A stretch of 55,270 bases of DNA from Bacteroidota bacterium (GCA_018333525.1 JAGXTF010000078.1:1-55270), one strand, 5' to 3'. Positions 1 through 9,183 are shown, counted from the stretch's first letter. The notes: a model not told the origin generated them from the letters alone. Program-made: numbers and translations.

Positions 1-26
1 GGCGCAGACTCGCGGCTGCCGCCAAT

Positions 27-53
27 AAAAAAACCCCGAGTTGCCTCGGGGTT
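27..53 (-). terminator. Rho-independent terminator of tRNA-Ser
   Basis: An 8-bp stem (ACCCCGAG at 33-40 with CTCGGGGT at 45-52) closes a four-base loop. On the minus strand it is followed by a T run, the complement of the A run at 27-33. It lies just downstream of the minus-strand tRNA gene and would end its transcript. Confidence 0.85.
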
Positions 54-66
54 ATTCATTGATTTG

Positions 67-153
67 CGGTGAGGGCGGGATTCGAACCCGCGGTACGGTT
101 TCCCGTACGTCAGTTTAGCAAACTGGTGGTTTCAGCCTCTCACCCACCTCACC
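67..153 (-). tRNA. tRNA-Ser (anticodon GCU)
   Basis: The reverse complement folds as a class II tRNA of 87 nt. The acceptor arms GGTGAGG and CCTCACC pair, position 73 is G as expected for bacterial serine tRNAs, the T arm reads GGTTCGAATCC, and there is a long variable arm (GTACGG/CCGTAC). The anticodon loop TTTGCTAAA gives anticodon GCU, which reads AGC/AGU serine codons. No 3' CCA is encoded. A strong promoter lies upstream and a terminator downstream, so it looks like a single-gene transcription unit. Confidence 0.96.
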
Positions 154-222
154 TCGGCTGAATGTTCTTGACTTTCTATGACTTAGCTCATTTCTGAGCG
201 CCATTTTCTGTCAATGGGGCTG

Positions 223-254
223 CAAATATAATTGCTCAGGCAACTCTTTTCAAA
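223..254 (-). promoter_or_regulatory. Bacteroidota-type promoter for tRNA-Ser
   Basis: On the minus strand TTTG (251-254) is followed after 20 bases by TATATTTG (223-230), an exact TAnnTTTG -7 box. This matches the known -33/-7 architecture recognised by the primary sigma factor of Bacteroidota. The tRNA begins about 70 bases downstream. Confidence 0.75.
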
Positions 255-403
255 TAGTTAAGACTAATTTTCAGGAGGGCTTTCAAAATGAAAATGTTTT
301 GTCATGGAAATGTCTCGATTGAAATTCTCATCGGGATCTTGAACTTATTCTCTTGTTATACTTTTACAACTATTCAGTTTTACCTTAATATTGAACCTAG
401 TTT

Positions 404-3052
404 ATGAGCAGCGATAACTTTAAGTTCAAAGACATTAAAACCTACTGCAGTACGGAGTGGTTGGCAAATAATACCAAGAAATACCGCAGTGTTTTTGACG
501 AACAGGAGGTAGCATATCTCTATTGTGAAGTCTCTTTGTTCAATAAACTTTTCGATGGCAAAAACTGGCGCCTTGCCATGCAACTCAAATGTTTCGATGA
601 ACAAAACAACGAAATTTGCGATCTCAATTGCGACCGACAGATAGATAAAAACGATTCTATTATTTATGTGCGGGAAGGTTGGGGTGTTAAAACACCGGGC
701 GCTTACTGGAAAGCCGGAGTTTACCGCTGGGAAGCCTGGATTTCCAACGAGCTCGTTGCAACTAAAACTTTTTATGTGGAAAATGTGGGCCAGGTAAGAC
801 CCGGTCTCAATCCATATTTCAAAATAGAAACCGTAAAACTTTACGAAGGACCGGATGAAAATACCAAAAGCGAAGACCGCAAGTATTACACCGTGTTCAA
901 TGCCATGAATACCCGCTATGTTTGGGTAGAAGTAAATTGTAAAAATGTTACGCGAAAAACCAAAGATCTTCCCGTTGAACTGATGTTTAATTTCCGCACC
1001 AGCAGCGGATATCTCAAAGGCTCAGTTACCAAACTCTTTTTTATCAAACCAAATGAAGATTTCTTTACCGCAACCATTGGTTGGGGATCAGACATTGTTG
1101 GTACCTGGGCTCGCGGCGATTATTACGCTGAAATCGTTTTTATGGATGAACTGCTAGCGAGTATTCCCTTCGAAATTGGCGATGATTATGTAGAAGCAAC
1201 CGAAGAGGATTTTCTACCCATGACACAAATTGAATTTGTGCATATAGATGAGGATGAAGAAGTGGAAGGAGATGAAAATGAACCAAAATCAACGCCGACC
1301 CTAAAAATAGAAACACGCGAACCTCAATCTCTGGATGAGGTAATGTCGGAAATGGATCAATTGATAGGATTACAACCTATCAAAAGCAAAATCCATGAAT
1401 ATGCGGATTATTTGCGGTTTATGGCGCTGCGCAGGCAAAAGGGGTTTGAAGAATCGGACAGAATCAACCTTCACGCTGTATTTCGCGGAAACCCGGGAAC
1501 GGGAAAAACCACAGTAGCCAGACTACTCGGTAAAATTTACAAAGAACTCGGGCTGCTCAAAAAAGGGCATGTACATGAGGTGGATCGCGGCGACCTTGTA
1601 GCTGAATTTATTGGCCAGACTGCACCCAAAACCAAAGAAGCCATTAAAAAAGCCAAAGACGGAATATTATTTATAGATGAAGCATATTCTCTGGCCCGTA
1701 AAGACGAAGACAGCAAAGACTTTGGTCGTGAAGCCATTGAAGTACTTCTAAAAGAGTTGAGCGACAGCCAGGATATTGCAATCATTGTAGCTGGATATCC
1801 CGATGAAATGGATACTTTCCTAGAGTCCAATCCCGGGTTAAAAAGCCGCTTTACCATGTATTATGATTTTCCGGATTATGTACCTCAGGAATTGATCAAA
1901 ATTGCAGACTTTGCAGCCGAAAAACGCGGAGTGACGTTTAGCGCAGACGCCCGCATTACCCTGAATAAATTTTTGGTTGAAAAATATCGCGAACGCGATA
2001 AATTTTTCGGAAATGCAAGATTGGTAAATTCCATGGTCGATGAAGCAAAAATGAATTTGGGATTGCGCGTAATGAAAAATGCACATCCGGAAGAGCTCAG
2101 CAAAGATCAGCTCAGCAGCATCGAACCTGTGGATTTGATGAAAATCTTCAGCACCGCAAAAGGTATGCTACCGGATATTCCGATAGATGAAGATTTGCTA
2201 AAAGAAAGTTTAGCCAAAATGAAAAGCATGATTGGCCTGAACAAAGTAAAACTGGATATCGATGAATTGGTAAAACTGGTTCGCTACTATAAAGACCAGG
2301 GCAAAGATGTGCGCAAAGCATTTTCACTCCATAGCGTATTTAGCGGAAATCCAGGTACCGGTAAAACAACAGTTGCCAGAATTCTGGCTCAGATCTATAA
2401 AGCTCTCGGAATTCTGGAACGCGGTCACCTGGTAGAATGCGATCGCCAGAGTTTGGTAGGTGGTTATGTCGGACAAACAGCCATCAAAACTTCAGAGTTG
2501 ATTAATAAATCCATCGGTGGTGTATTATTTATAGACGAAGCCTATAGTTTGAGTGATGGTGGTGCCAATGATTTTGGCAGAGAGGCCATTGAAACTCTTT
2601 TGAAACGGATGGAAGACCGTCGCGGAGAGTTTATTGTAATTGCCGCCGGATATACCCAAAATATGGAGAAATTCATGGAATCCAACCCTGGATTAAAATC
2701 CAGATTTGACCGTGTTTTCTACTTTGAGGATTTCGCACCGGATGAATTGTACACCATTGCTATCAATCAATTAGCAGAAAGCAACATTTTTCCGGATACC
2801 AAAGCTACCGAGCATCTTCGCAAATACATTGAATTTATGTACAAAACCAGAGATAAATTCTTTGGCAATGGCAGAAGTGTTCGAAAAATCATTGAAGAAG
2901 CAGTGCGCAACCAGCATCTGCGGCTGAGTGAGTTGCCCAAAAACAAGCAAACACCAAAAGTTGTAACTACTTTGACCATTGAGGATGTAGATGAATTCAG
3001 CACCGATATCAAACCCAGCACTCCCGGAGGCGGTATTGGTTTCAGGGTATAA
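404..3052 (+). CDS. Twin-domain AAA+ ATPase of the CbbX/SpoVK type
   Basis: Predicted cytoplasmic AAA+ ATPase of 882 residues. Residues 1 to about 285 form a beta-rich N-terminal part with no motif I recognise, followed by an acidic linker (about 285-310). Two complete CbbX/SpoVK-like AAA modules follow. The first has Walker A GNPGTGKTT at 362-370 and Walker B GILFIDEA at 420-427; the second has Walker A GNPGTGKTT at 648-656 and Walker B VLFIDEA at 707-713. Both have a SRF arginine region (NPGLKSRF) and a FGN-R sensor-2 segment. Single-domain relatives remodel protein complexes such as inactive Rubisco; two modules plus a beta-rich front suggest a remodelling machine with its own substrate-binding domain. 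The substrate is unknown. ATG start at 404; it appears to be monocistronic. Confidence 0.9.
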   Translation: MSSDNFKFKDIKTYCSTEWLANNTKKYRSVFDEQEVAYLYCEVSLFNKLFDGKNWRLAMQLKCFDEQNNEICDLNCDRQIDKNDSIIYVREGWGVKTPGAYWKAGVYRWEAWISNELVATKTFYVENVGQVRPGLNPYFKIETVKLYEGPDENTKSEDRKYYTVFNAMNTRYVWVEVNCKNVTRKTKDLPVELMFNFRTSSGYLKGSVTKLFFIKPNEDFFTATIGWGSDIVGTWARGDYYAEIVFMDELLASIPFEIGDDYVEATEEDFLPMTQIEFVHIDEDEEVEGDENEPKSTPTLKIETREPQSLDEVMSEMDQLIGLQPIKSKIHEYADYLRFMALRRQKGFEESDRINLHAVFRGNPGTGKTTVARLLGKIYKELGLLKKGHVHEVDRGDLVAEFIGQTAPKTKEAIKKAKDGILFIDEAYSLARKDEDSKDFGREAIEVLLKELSDSQDIAIIVAGYPDEMDTFLESNPGLKSRFTMYYDFPDYVPQELIKIADFAAEKRGVTFSADARITLNKFLVEKYRERDKFFGNARLVNSMVDEAKMNLGLRVMKNAHPEELSKDQLSSIEPVDLMKIFSTAKGMLPDIPIDEDLLKESLAKMKSMIGLNKVKLDIDELVKLVRYYKDQGKDVRKAFSLHSVFSGNPGTGKTTVARILAQIYKALGILERGHLVECDRQSLVGGYVGQTAIKTSELINKSIGGVLFIDEAYSLSDGGANDFGREAIETLLKRMEDRRGEFIVIAAGYTQNMEKFMESNPGLKSRFDRVFYFEDFAPDELYTIAINQLAESNIFPDTKATEHLRKYIEFMYKTRDKFFGNGRSVRKIIEEAVRNQHLRLSELPKNKQTPKVVTTLTIEDVDEFSTDIKPSTPGGGIGFRV

Positions 3053-3145
3053 ACAAAACCTGCAAATTCACCACCCATCCTTCAAAATCGTGTATAACCT
3101 GTGTATTTCCAAAGGCCTGTAAGCCAATAATTTCGCTTTCTTATT

Positions 3146-4279
3146 TTGAATCTGGAGTCGGTTTTCCCTGCATTTTCTCTAATTGATTACATTTTTTGCG
3201 GTGTACTTCAGTTGTTAATCATATGGTCATGGTCACACCATTTTAGAATTTTCGCAAAAATAAAACGGACTCAAAATCCGGATTTTGAATTCAGAGAACC
3301 CGTATCTGTTGTAATAGCCGCACGAAATGAAATTGCCAATGTCACTGCAAATCTGGAATTATGGCTCAACCAGGATTATCCTCAGTTTGAAGTAATCGTC
3401 GTGGATGATGGAAGCACCGATGAGACTTCGGAATTTCTGGTGGCTAAAATGCAGGAAAATCCAAAACTTAAATTGGTGTATCTGGATCCCCAATATGTAA
3501 AAATGCATGGCAAAAAAATAGCATTGACCCTTGCATTTAAAAAGGCCGCATACAAACATTTCCTTCTAACAGATGCCGATTGCAAACCTGCTTCCAACCA
3601 ATGGCTTAAAACCATGGCCGGATATTTTTCAGGTGGAAAAGAAATTGTTTTGGGATATTCTCCTTATGAAAAAAGGAATGGATTTTTAAACGCACTGATT
3701 CGGTATGAAACTTTGCTTACTGCATTAAATTATTTTGGATATGCATTAAACGGAAAACCATATATGGGTGTCGGAAGAAATCTGGCATACAGCAGAAATA
3801 TTTACGATCAGGCACATGGTTTTGCTTCCCATTCCCATTTACCTGCCGGTGATGATGATCTATTTGTGCAAAGCGCAGCAACCGCTCAAAATACGGCAAT
3901 CTGCATACAATCACAGGCCTTTACAATCAGCACGCCCAAAAACACATTCAAAGCATGGTGGCGTCAAAAAAGAAGGCACCTCTGGGTTGGGAAATTTTAT
4001 ACTTCCAAAATTCGTAGAATGTTGGCTGTTTATCCCATTTTGCAAATAAAATTTATTGCCATCATCATTGCCTGGTTTTTCTTTACTGCAGCATGGTGGT
4101 ATCCTTTGGTGATTCTTTGTATCAAATTTATACCGGAATGGATTATTAAAGCGGGCAAGGCTAAGATTCTGGAATCACGCGACCTCATTCCCTGGATTCC
4201 TGTATTGAGCATCTTTAATTTATTCTTTTATTTTGTTTCCGGAATTGGAGCATTTTTTGCCAAAAAACCAAAATGGTAA
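3146..4279 (+). CDS. Membrane-associated family 2 glycosyltransferase
   Basis: Transfers a sugar from a nucleotide-sugar donor at the inner membrane; acceptor unknown. The 377-residue protein has an N-terminal membrane segment (about 10-30), then a GT-A domain: VVIAARNE, a nucleotide-binding VDDGSTDE at 86-93, the metal-binding DAD at 143-145, the catalytic-region DDD at 236-238, and a QKRRH motif at 274-278 that resembles the QxxRW motif of processive GT2 enzymes. Two or three membrane helices lie at the C terminus (about 295-320 and 350-372). The start is a TTG with no ATG nearby; it lies in a TATTTTG stretch, so the start is uncertain. Its last bases overlap the start of rsmG by 7 bp, so the two are probably cotranscribed. 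Confidence 0.88.
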   Translation: MNLESVFPAFSLIDYIFCGVLQLLIIWSWSHHFRIFAKIKRTQNPDFEFREPVSVVIAARNEIANVTANLELWLNQDYPQFEVIVVDDGSTDETSEFLVAKMQENPKLKLVYLDPQYVKMHGKKIALTLAFKKAAYKHFLLTDADCKPASNQWLKTMAGYFSGGKEIVLGYSPYEKRNGFLNALIRYETLLTALNYFGYALNGKPYMGVGRNLAYSRNIYDQAHGFASHSHLPAGDDDLFVQSAATAQNTAICIQSQAFTISTPKNTFKAWWRQKRRHLWVGKFYTSKIRRMLAVYPILQIKFIAIIIAWFFFTAAWWYPLVILCIKFIPEWIIKAGKAKILESRDLIPWIPVLSIFNLFFYFVSGIGAFFAKKPKW

Positions 4280-4899
4280 AAGCTGAAATTATTCAAAAGT
4301 ATTTTCCTGAAATTAGTAATTCTGCTTACCAGAAAATACAAAGACTCTATGATATATATTTTTCATTAAATGAAAAGGTAAATCTCATATCCAGAAAAGA
4401 TTTCGATAATTTTTACATTCACCACGTTCTTCACTCTCTTTCGCTTGCGAAAACTTGCACGTTTCCCAAAGGATCCAAAGTGCTTGACATCGGCACCGGT
4501 GGTGGCTTCCCCGGTATCCCGCTGGCAATATTTTATCCCGAAATACATTTTATTCTGGCAGATTCCATTGGTAAAAAAATAAGGGCAGTACAGGAAGTTG
4601 CAGATATACTGGAGTTGGATAATGTTACCGCCTTAAATACGCGCATTGAGAGCTTGCAAGCGAAGGTTGACATTGTGGTTGCTCGAGCAGTTGCACCCGC
4701 AGTGGAACTCTATACCTGGGTACTTGGAAAATGGGCGGCAGCGCCTTGTTTCTATTTGTTAAAAGGAGGCGACTTAACTATGGAAATGCAGGAATTGCAA
4801 TCCATTGCGCCCAAACTTCGAATAAAAGAAATTCCCATTTCAGATTATTTTTCAGAACCTTTTTTCGAAACCAAAAAGGTAATACAAATACAAGGCTAG
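4273..4899 (+). CDS. rsmG: 16S rRNA (guanine527-N7)-methyltransferase RsmG
   Basis: Methylates G527 of 16S rRNA using S-adenosylmethionine; cytoplasmic. The 208-residue protein has the family length and the SAM-binding glycine-rich motif VLDIGTGGGFPGIP starting at residue 70, followed by the conserved ADSIGKK and VARAVAP segments. The ATG overlaps the stop of the upstream glycosyltransferase gene, suggesting translational coupling. It converges on alaS with only about 40 bp between stop codons. Confidence 0.96.
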   Translation: MVKAEIIQKYFPEISNSAYQKIQRLYDIYFSLNEKVNLISRKDFDNFYIHHVLHSLSLAKTCTFPKGSKVLDIGTGGGFPGIPLAIFYPEIHFILADSIGKKIRAVQEVADILELDNVTALNTRIESLQAKVDIVVARAVAPAVELYTWVLGKWAAAPCFYLLKGGDLTMEMQELQSIAPKLRIKEIPISDYFSEPFFETKKVIQIQG

Positions 4900-4938
4900 T
4901 TGCAGGTTTGAAACGCTTTGCAACTTATAATAAATAAG

Positions 4939-7572
4939 TTAATTTGTCTCTGAAAGAAATAAGCCCTTGGCTTTCTCAACTACTCTGGGCAACCCACCTA
5001 AATCCTTACCTCCTGCAGTAGCAAAAAACTTTTGTCCGCCACCGCCTCCTTGAATTTCTTTACCCAATTCCCGCACAATTGCTCCTGCATCCAACCCATT
5101 TTGTGCAACCAGTTCATCAGAAATCATAACGGCAATTCCGGGTTTCGCGTCCGCTTCAAATGCAATCACACAAAAGAGATTGGTCACCGATTGTTTTAAC
5201 TGAAAACACAAGTTTTTAGCCGCTTCGGCACTTGGTAAAACCACATTGGCTACAATTCTGTTCATTCCATTTTGGGTCACTATATCTGCCAACAAATCGT
5301 CTTTCAACGAATTCACTTTTTCCTGTTCCAGTTGTTCCAATCTCTTCAACAATTGCTCATTTTCTGTAATTAATTTCTTTACAGATGCTACAGGATCTTT
5401 CGCATGATTTAATAATTCCACAAGACTATTTCTTTCCCGTTGCAATTGGTGCAAAAGGTCCAAAGCACGCTTACTGGTAACCGCTTCAATCCTGCGCACA
5501 CCAGCGGCAACACTGCCTTCAGATGTAAGTTTAAACAACCCGATTTTGCTGGTATTATTCACATGGGTACCACCGCACAATTCCATACTGTAATTTTTAT
5601 CAAAAATAATTACACGCACCACATCTCCATATTTCTCTCCGAATAATGCTGTTGCTCCCATCGCTATTGCATCATCAAAAGCCAGGCTGCGATTCTCTTC
5701 CAGTGGTATGGCCTGCATAATTTTTTCATTTACCATATCTTCCACCTGCTGCAATTCTGCTTCTTCCAATTTTGCAAAATGTGAAAAATCAAAACGCAAA
5801 TGTTCTGCATTTACCAAACTGCCTTTTTGAGCCACGTGGTTGCCCAAAACTGTTCGCAATGCACTGTGTAGCAAATGGGTGGCACTGTGGTTTGCCTCTG
5901 TCAATCCGCGCAAAACAGCGTTTACTTTTGCCACAAATAATTGATTCACATTTTTAGGCAGCGCTTCCACCAAATGGATATGTAATTTATTTTCTTTCAC
6001 ACAATCCAAAACGTAAATTTCTTCACCATCCTCTCCTGTAATCTTTCCGGTATCTCCCACTTGTCCGCCGCTTTCTGCATAAAATGGTGTTACATTAAAT
6101 ACGAGTTGAAATTGTGGTTTTCCCTTAATCATCACAGTGCGATATCTGGAAATTTTCACATGTGCTTCTGTTACATCATAACCTACAAATCCCTCTTCTG
6201 CATTTTCCAGCAATACAGTCCAGTCACCTGTTTCCTTTTGCGCATCTGCACGGCTCCTGGCTTTTTGAGTTTGCAATTCCCTGTCAAATCCGGCTTTATC
6301 CACAGCAACCCCGCGTTCCTTACAAATCAACTCGGTTAGGTCAATTGGAAAACCATAGGTATCGTATAATTCAAATGCCGTTTTTGCATCCAGATCCCGA
6401 CCAGAATTTGCATCAAAAAACTGATTTAAAATTAGCAATCCATTGCTCAATGTTCTGAAAAAAGAGGCTTCTTCTTCGCGAATTACGCGTGAAACAAAAT
6501 CGCTTTGTTTTTGCAATTCCGGAAAAACATCACTGAAATAATTGCCAACTTCTTGTACCAGTTTGCACAAGAATGGTTCGTGTATTCCCAGATAACTAAA
6601 GCCATACCGCACCGCCCTTCTCAATATTCTGCGCACCACATAACCCGCTCCGGTATTGGCCGGAAGCTGGCCGTCCGCAATGCAAAGTGCTACCGCACGT
6701 ATATGGTCTGCAATTACCCGGAATGCAATATCCTGCTTTTCATTTTCGCCATATTTTTTATGGCATATGGCGGAAGTATTTTCAATGATATATTGAAAAA
6801 CATCCGTATCATAATTGCTTTTTTTATTTTGTATAACCCGCACCAGTCGCTCAAATCCCATACCTGTATCCACATGTTGGGCAGGCAATTTCTCCAAACT
6901 TCCATCCGCCTTGCGGTTAAATTCCATAAATACATTGTTCCAGATCTCAATTACATCCGGATGGTCTGCGTTTACAAAATTGGCTCCGGATATGGCAATT
7001 CTTTCATCTTTCTCCCTGCCATCATAGTGTATTTCTGTACATGGACCACAGGGACCTGTATCCCCCATTTCCCAAAAATTGTCCTTTTTGTTTCCGCGTA
7101 AAATGCGATCCTCCGGTAACAAATTTCGCCAAATATCAAAACTCTCCTTGTCAAATTGCAAACCCTCTTTTTCATCCCCTTCAAATACCGACACATATAA
7201 ACGGTCTTTATCCAGTTTATAAATTTCCGTTAGTAGTTCCCAGGCCCAGTGTATCGCATCCTTTTTAAAATAATCGCCAAAGCTCCAGTTGCCCAGCATT
7301 TCAAACATGGTATGGTGGTAATGGTCGTGCCCTACTTCCTCCAAATCATTGTGTTTTCCGCTCACCCGCAGGCACTTTTGTGTATCTGCAATACGCGTAT
7401 TTACCGCTTTCGCATTTCCAAGAAAATAATCTTTAAACTGGTTCATTCCCGCATTGGTAAACATCAGGGTGGGATCCCCTTTTACCACAATGGGTGCAGA
7501 AGGCACAATTTTATGGCCTTTGCTTTCAAAAAACTTCAGAAATTCCTGCTTTATCTCTTTGCTGTTGCGCAT
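4939..7572 (-). CDS. alaS: Alanine-tRNA ligase
   Basis: Charges tRNA-Ala with alanine in the cytoplasm and edits mischarged Ser/Gly. At 877 residues it matches the family. The class II aminoacylation core is at the N terminus (KGHKIVPSAPIV, FTNAGMNQFKDYFLG, GDTGPCGPCTEIHYD). The editing domain carries the zinc-binding HSATHLLH near residue 560 and CGGTH near residue 665. A coiled segment and the C-terminal DHHA1-type glycine-rich domain (GGGGGQ) follow. The ATG at 7572 lies only a few bases after a TATCTTTG -7 box, implying a very short leader. Confidence 0.98.
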   Translation of the reverse strand: MRNSKEIKQEFLKFFESKGHKIVPSAPIVVKGDPTLMFTNAGMNQFKDYFLGNAKAVNTRIADTQKCLRVSGKHNDLEEVGHDHYHHTMFEMLGNWSFGDYFKKDAIHWAWELLTEIYKLDKDRLYVSVFEGDEKEGLQFDKESFDIWRNLLPEDRILRGNKKDNFWEMGDTGPCGPCTEIHYDGREKDERIAISGANFVNADHPDVIEIWNNVFMEFNRKADGSLEKLPAQHVDTGMGFERLVRVIQNKKSNYDTDVFQYIIENTSAICHKKYGENEKQDIAFRVIADHIRAVALCIADGQLPANTGAGYVVRRILRRAVRYGFSYLGIHEPFLCKLVQEVGNYFSDVFPELQKQSDFVSRVIREEEASFFRTLSNGLLILNQFFDANSGRDLDAKTAFELYDTYGFPIDLTELICKERGVAVDKAGFDRELQTQKARSRADAQKETGDWTVLLENAEEGFVGYDVTEAHVKISRYRTVMIKGKPQFQLVFNVTPFYAESGGQVGDTGKITGEDGEEIYVLDCVKENKLHIHLVEALPKNVNQLFVAKVNAVLRGLTEANHSATHLLHSALRTVLGNHVAQKGSLVNAEHLRFDFSHFAKLEEAELQQVEDMVNEKIMQAIPLEENRSLAFDDAIAMGATALFGEKYGDVVRVIIFDKNYSMELCGGTHVNNTSKIGLFKLTSEGSVAAGVRRIEAVTSKRALDLLHQLQRERNSLVELLNHAKDPVASVKKLITENEQLLKRLEQLEQEKVNSLKDDLLADIVTQNGMNRIVANVVLPSAEAAKNLCFQLKQSVTNLFCVIAFEADAKPGIAVMISDELVAQNGLDAGAIVRELGKEIQGGGGGQKFFATAGGKDLGGLPRVVEKAKGLFLSETN

Positions 7573-7583
7573 TTTAAAGTCGG

Positions 7584-7591
7584 CAAAGATA
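7584..7591 (-). promoter_or_regulatory. Putative -7 box for alaS
   Basis: The minus strand reads TATCTTTG, an exact TAnnTTTG, 12-19 bases upstream of the alaS ATG. No convincing -33 box is seen at the usual distance. If used, transcription would start only about 5 bases before the ATG. Confidence 0.5.
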
Positions 7592-7659
7592 GGTCAACGC
7601 TACCTTTTTTCCTTTTTTGGTACCTTATCCCGTCATTGGCCATAGCCGCTTCCAAAAAT

Positions 7660-7775
7660 ACCACCGGCATTTAGCCGTTAACAGGGGCTCGCTGCCACTC
7701 GCCCTGTTTCCTGGCTATGCCGGGCCATTTTCATTGCGGGCTATTTGCCGCTGCCGGGGGTGTGTTCCTACATTA
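7660..7775. repeat. GC-rich, hairpin-prone intergenic element
   Basis: Between alaS and the next gene lies a stretch much richer in GC than its surroundings (38 of 60 bases in 7681-7740). It contains short inverted repeats: AACAGGG (7680-7686) with CCCTGTT (7702-7708), TGGC/GCCA (7712-7727), and repeated GCCG/CCGG words. No reading frame or protein similarity is apparent. It may be a copy of a dispersed intergenic repeat or a structured RNA; I cannot decide from one copy. Confidence 0.4.
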
Positions 7776-7787
7776 AATTCAGAAAAC

Positions 7788-8441
7788 TTATTTATTCCGG
7801 ATTTTAATCGTTATCAAGCCGGATTCCGGACATGTTTCACCTGTATGCACTGCATTACAACCAGATAAAAATCTGTTTACAATTACTCTTAATTCTATTT
7901 TGCTGCCTTCAAAAGTTGTTCCCCTGCTGCCATATTCAATAACAGAAATTTTACCTGCACAATCTGCCATTATCCTGCAAACAATAGTTCCATTTAATTC
8001 ATCACCGTTTAAAAAATTATCGCCGTTATATCGAATCCTAAAATTTATAAAATGGTAAGAATAGCTATAGTTGCTCCCGGTTCCATTACCACCCGTTTCT
8101 CCACCGGCACCCGCCCCGCTTCCTTGTCCTGTACCGGAAGGTGCATCCCTATTCCCTGAGCCGTTTTGAACCAACAAACGGCTCAAACTTTGGTTATTCG
8201 CATCGGATTTTCCTTTGGCGCTGTCGCCAACTTTTTGCCCGTTCACTTTGTTCATTCCGGATTCTTTATTTCCTTCCACACCCGGAACTTTTGTTTGGCC
8301 ATTATTTGGATTTTTTACCCCAACAGGTCCTATTTCAATATCATTGGAAGCATGTTTATTTTGCATGGCAGACTTATCTTGTTTCTTGGAAGTGCAACAA
8401 GTTATAATGAAAAGAAATCCAATAATTAATATTCTATGCAT
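7788..8441 (-). CDS. Predicted lipoprotein with TonB-C-like tail
   Basis: A 217-residue secreted protein. The first 17 residues form a signal sequence ending in a lipobox-like ITCC, so it is probably lipid-anchored. Residues 20-125 are low-complexity, rich in Gly, Asn, Ser and Lys, with GSGAGAGGETGG-like runs typical of a flexible linker. The last about 90 residues (FRIRYNGDNFL to the end) have the strand-turn-helix look of TonB C-terminal-like domains in Bacteroidota (CRIMADCAGKISVIEYGSRGT), plus three cysteines. It stands alone between alaS and a non-coding region. The TonB-like assignment is tentative; it could be a stand-alone envelope lipoprotein. Confidence 0.65.
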   Translation of the reverse strand: MHRILIIGFLFIITCCTSKKQDKSAMQNKHASNDIEIGPVGVKNPNNGQTKVPGVEGNKESGMNKVNGQKVGDSAKGKSDANNQSLSRLLVQNGSGNRDAPSGTGQGSGAGAGGETGGNGTGSNYSYSYHFINFRIRYNGDNFLNGDELNGTIVCRIMADCAGKISVIEYGSRGTTFEGSKIELRVIVNRFLSGCNAVHTGETCPESGLITIKIRNK

Positions 8442-8734
8442 GCAAAAGGTAATGTCTTCAAAAATATCAAAAAATACATGGGTATATACAGGTATACTTT
8501 GTCATTTTGAACTGGATTTTTCTCAATTTGATAAATAGTTCAGAAAAAAATCAAAATACTGAAAGCAGCACAACCGCGCAAATCTTTGCCTGGCAGAAGG
8601 TTAGAACACTTCTAAAAATAGCCTCTACATTGGCCTGCCATTTGTTTTCTAACATACGAACTCGGAGGAGAATCTTTTTAAAGACTGAAGTTTATGCATA
8701 TAAATAAAGTTCTTTATTGTATTGCCTTGAAGAA

Positions 8735-8765
8735 GAAATCCGGAGCGGGCAAGGGCCCGGATTTC
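8735..8765. repeat. Perfect 9-bp inverted repeat
   Basis: GAAATCCGG (8735-8743) and CCGGATTTC (8757-8765) flank a 13-base loop that itself contains GGGC and GCCC-like words. No T run follows, so it is not an obvious terminator. Confidence 0.6.
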
Positions 8766-8850
8766 AGGATTGCAGCTCAAGGGAAGAAATGGTCTAATTT
8801 CAGACCTGCAGCGAATTCATCCCGTTCTGCAATACTTCACCTCTGTGTTC

Positions 8851-8921
8851 AAACTGTGGTTCAGCCTGTTTCGGTTTATCTCAATCGCACTCCAGTGTTT
8901 GAACAGGTTGAGCCGCAGTTT
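8851..8921 (+). repeat. 21-bp inverted repeat with only G-U wobbles
   Basis: The arms 8851-8871 and 8901-8921 match at 17 of 21 positions. At the four others the plus-strand RNA would form G-U pairs, so the RNA helix is unbroken with a 29-base loop. On the other strand the same positions would be A-C mismatches, so the structure favours plus-strand transcription. Confidence 0.55.
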
Positions 8922-9150
8922 AATTATAAAAATAACAATCTTTCGCCTTCACTGGTGAAAATACAGATTGGTCCGTTAACCGGGAATTTGTCACAACCCT
9001 TTCTAAATAACCTTGACAAAAAGCCCGTGCCGCTGTTGCAAGCCATTTCTATGGCAGGCAGTCAGATTCAATATCCCTCCTTTAACTTACCTCCGGGTTA
9101 GTTTAAGCGGTAGGTACAGAACTTAGAGGATTCGTGTACATCGGATCAGT

Positions 9151-9183
9151 AAAAAAAAGGGGTACTGCCAGACCCCTTTTTTA
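9151..9183. terminator. Bidirectional Rho-independent terminator
   Basis: A run of A (9151-9158), then GGGGT (9159-9163), an 8-base loop, ACCCC (9172-9176) and a T run (9177-9182). It can end the minus-strand gene that stops at 9186 only if the hairpin lies downstream of it, which it does, and can also end any plus-strand transcript from the 8.7-9.1 kb region. Confidence 0.85.

Larger units (their letters stand above)
8442..9150 (+). other. Long non-coding stretch with plus-strand RNA-like hairpins
   Basis: About 700 bases without a convincing gene. A plus-strand frame at 8694-9101 has no recognisable domain. What is visible is structure: AATAAAG/CTTTATT at 8703-8718; a perfect 9-bp inverted repeat GAAATCCGG (8735-8743)/CCGGATTTC (8757-8765); and a 21-bp imperfect inverted repeat (8851-8871 with 8901-8921). 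Every mismatch in the last one is a G-U pair if the plus strand is transcribed. The stretch ends at a plus-competent terminator (9151-9183). A GGAGGAG sequence is present at 8661-8667 but no good start follows it. A structured RNA gene is possible. Confidence 0.4.

Noticed and set aside
6505-7101. 198-codon plus-strand frame inside alaS
   Set aside because: Antisense shadow of a confidently identified alaS.
8694-9101. Plus-strand 135-codon open frame
   Set aside because: No domain, unlikely composition, and it spans two strong inverted repeats; better explained as non-coding or RNA.
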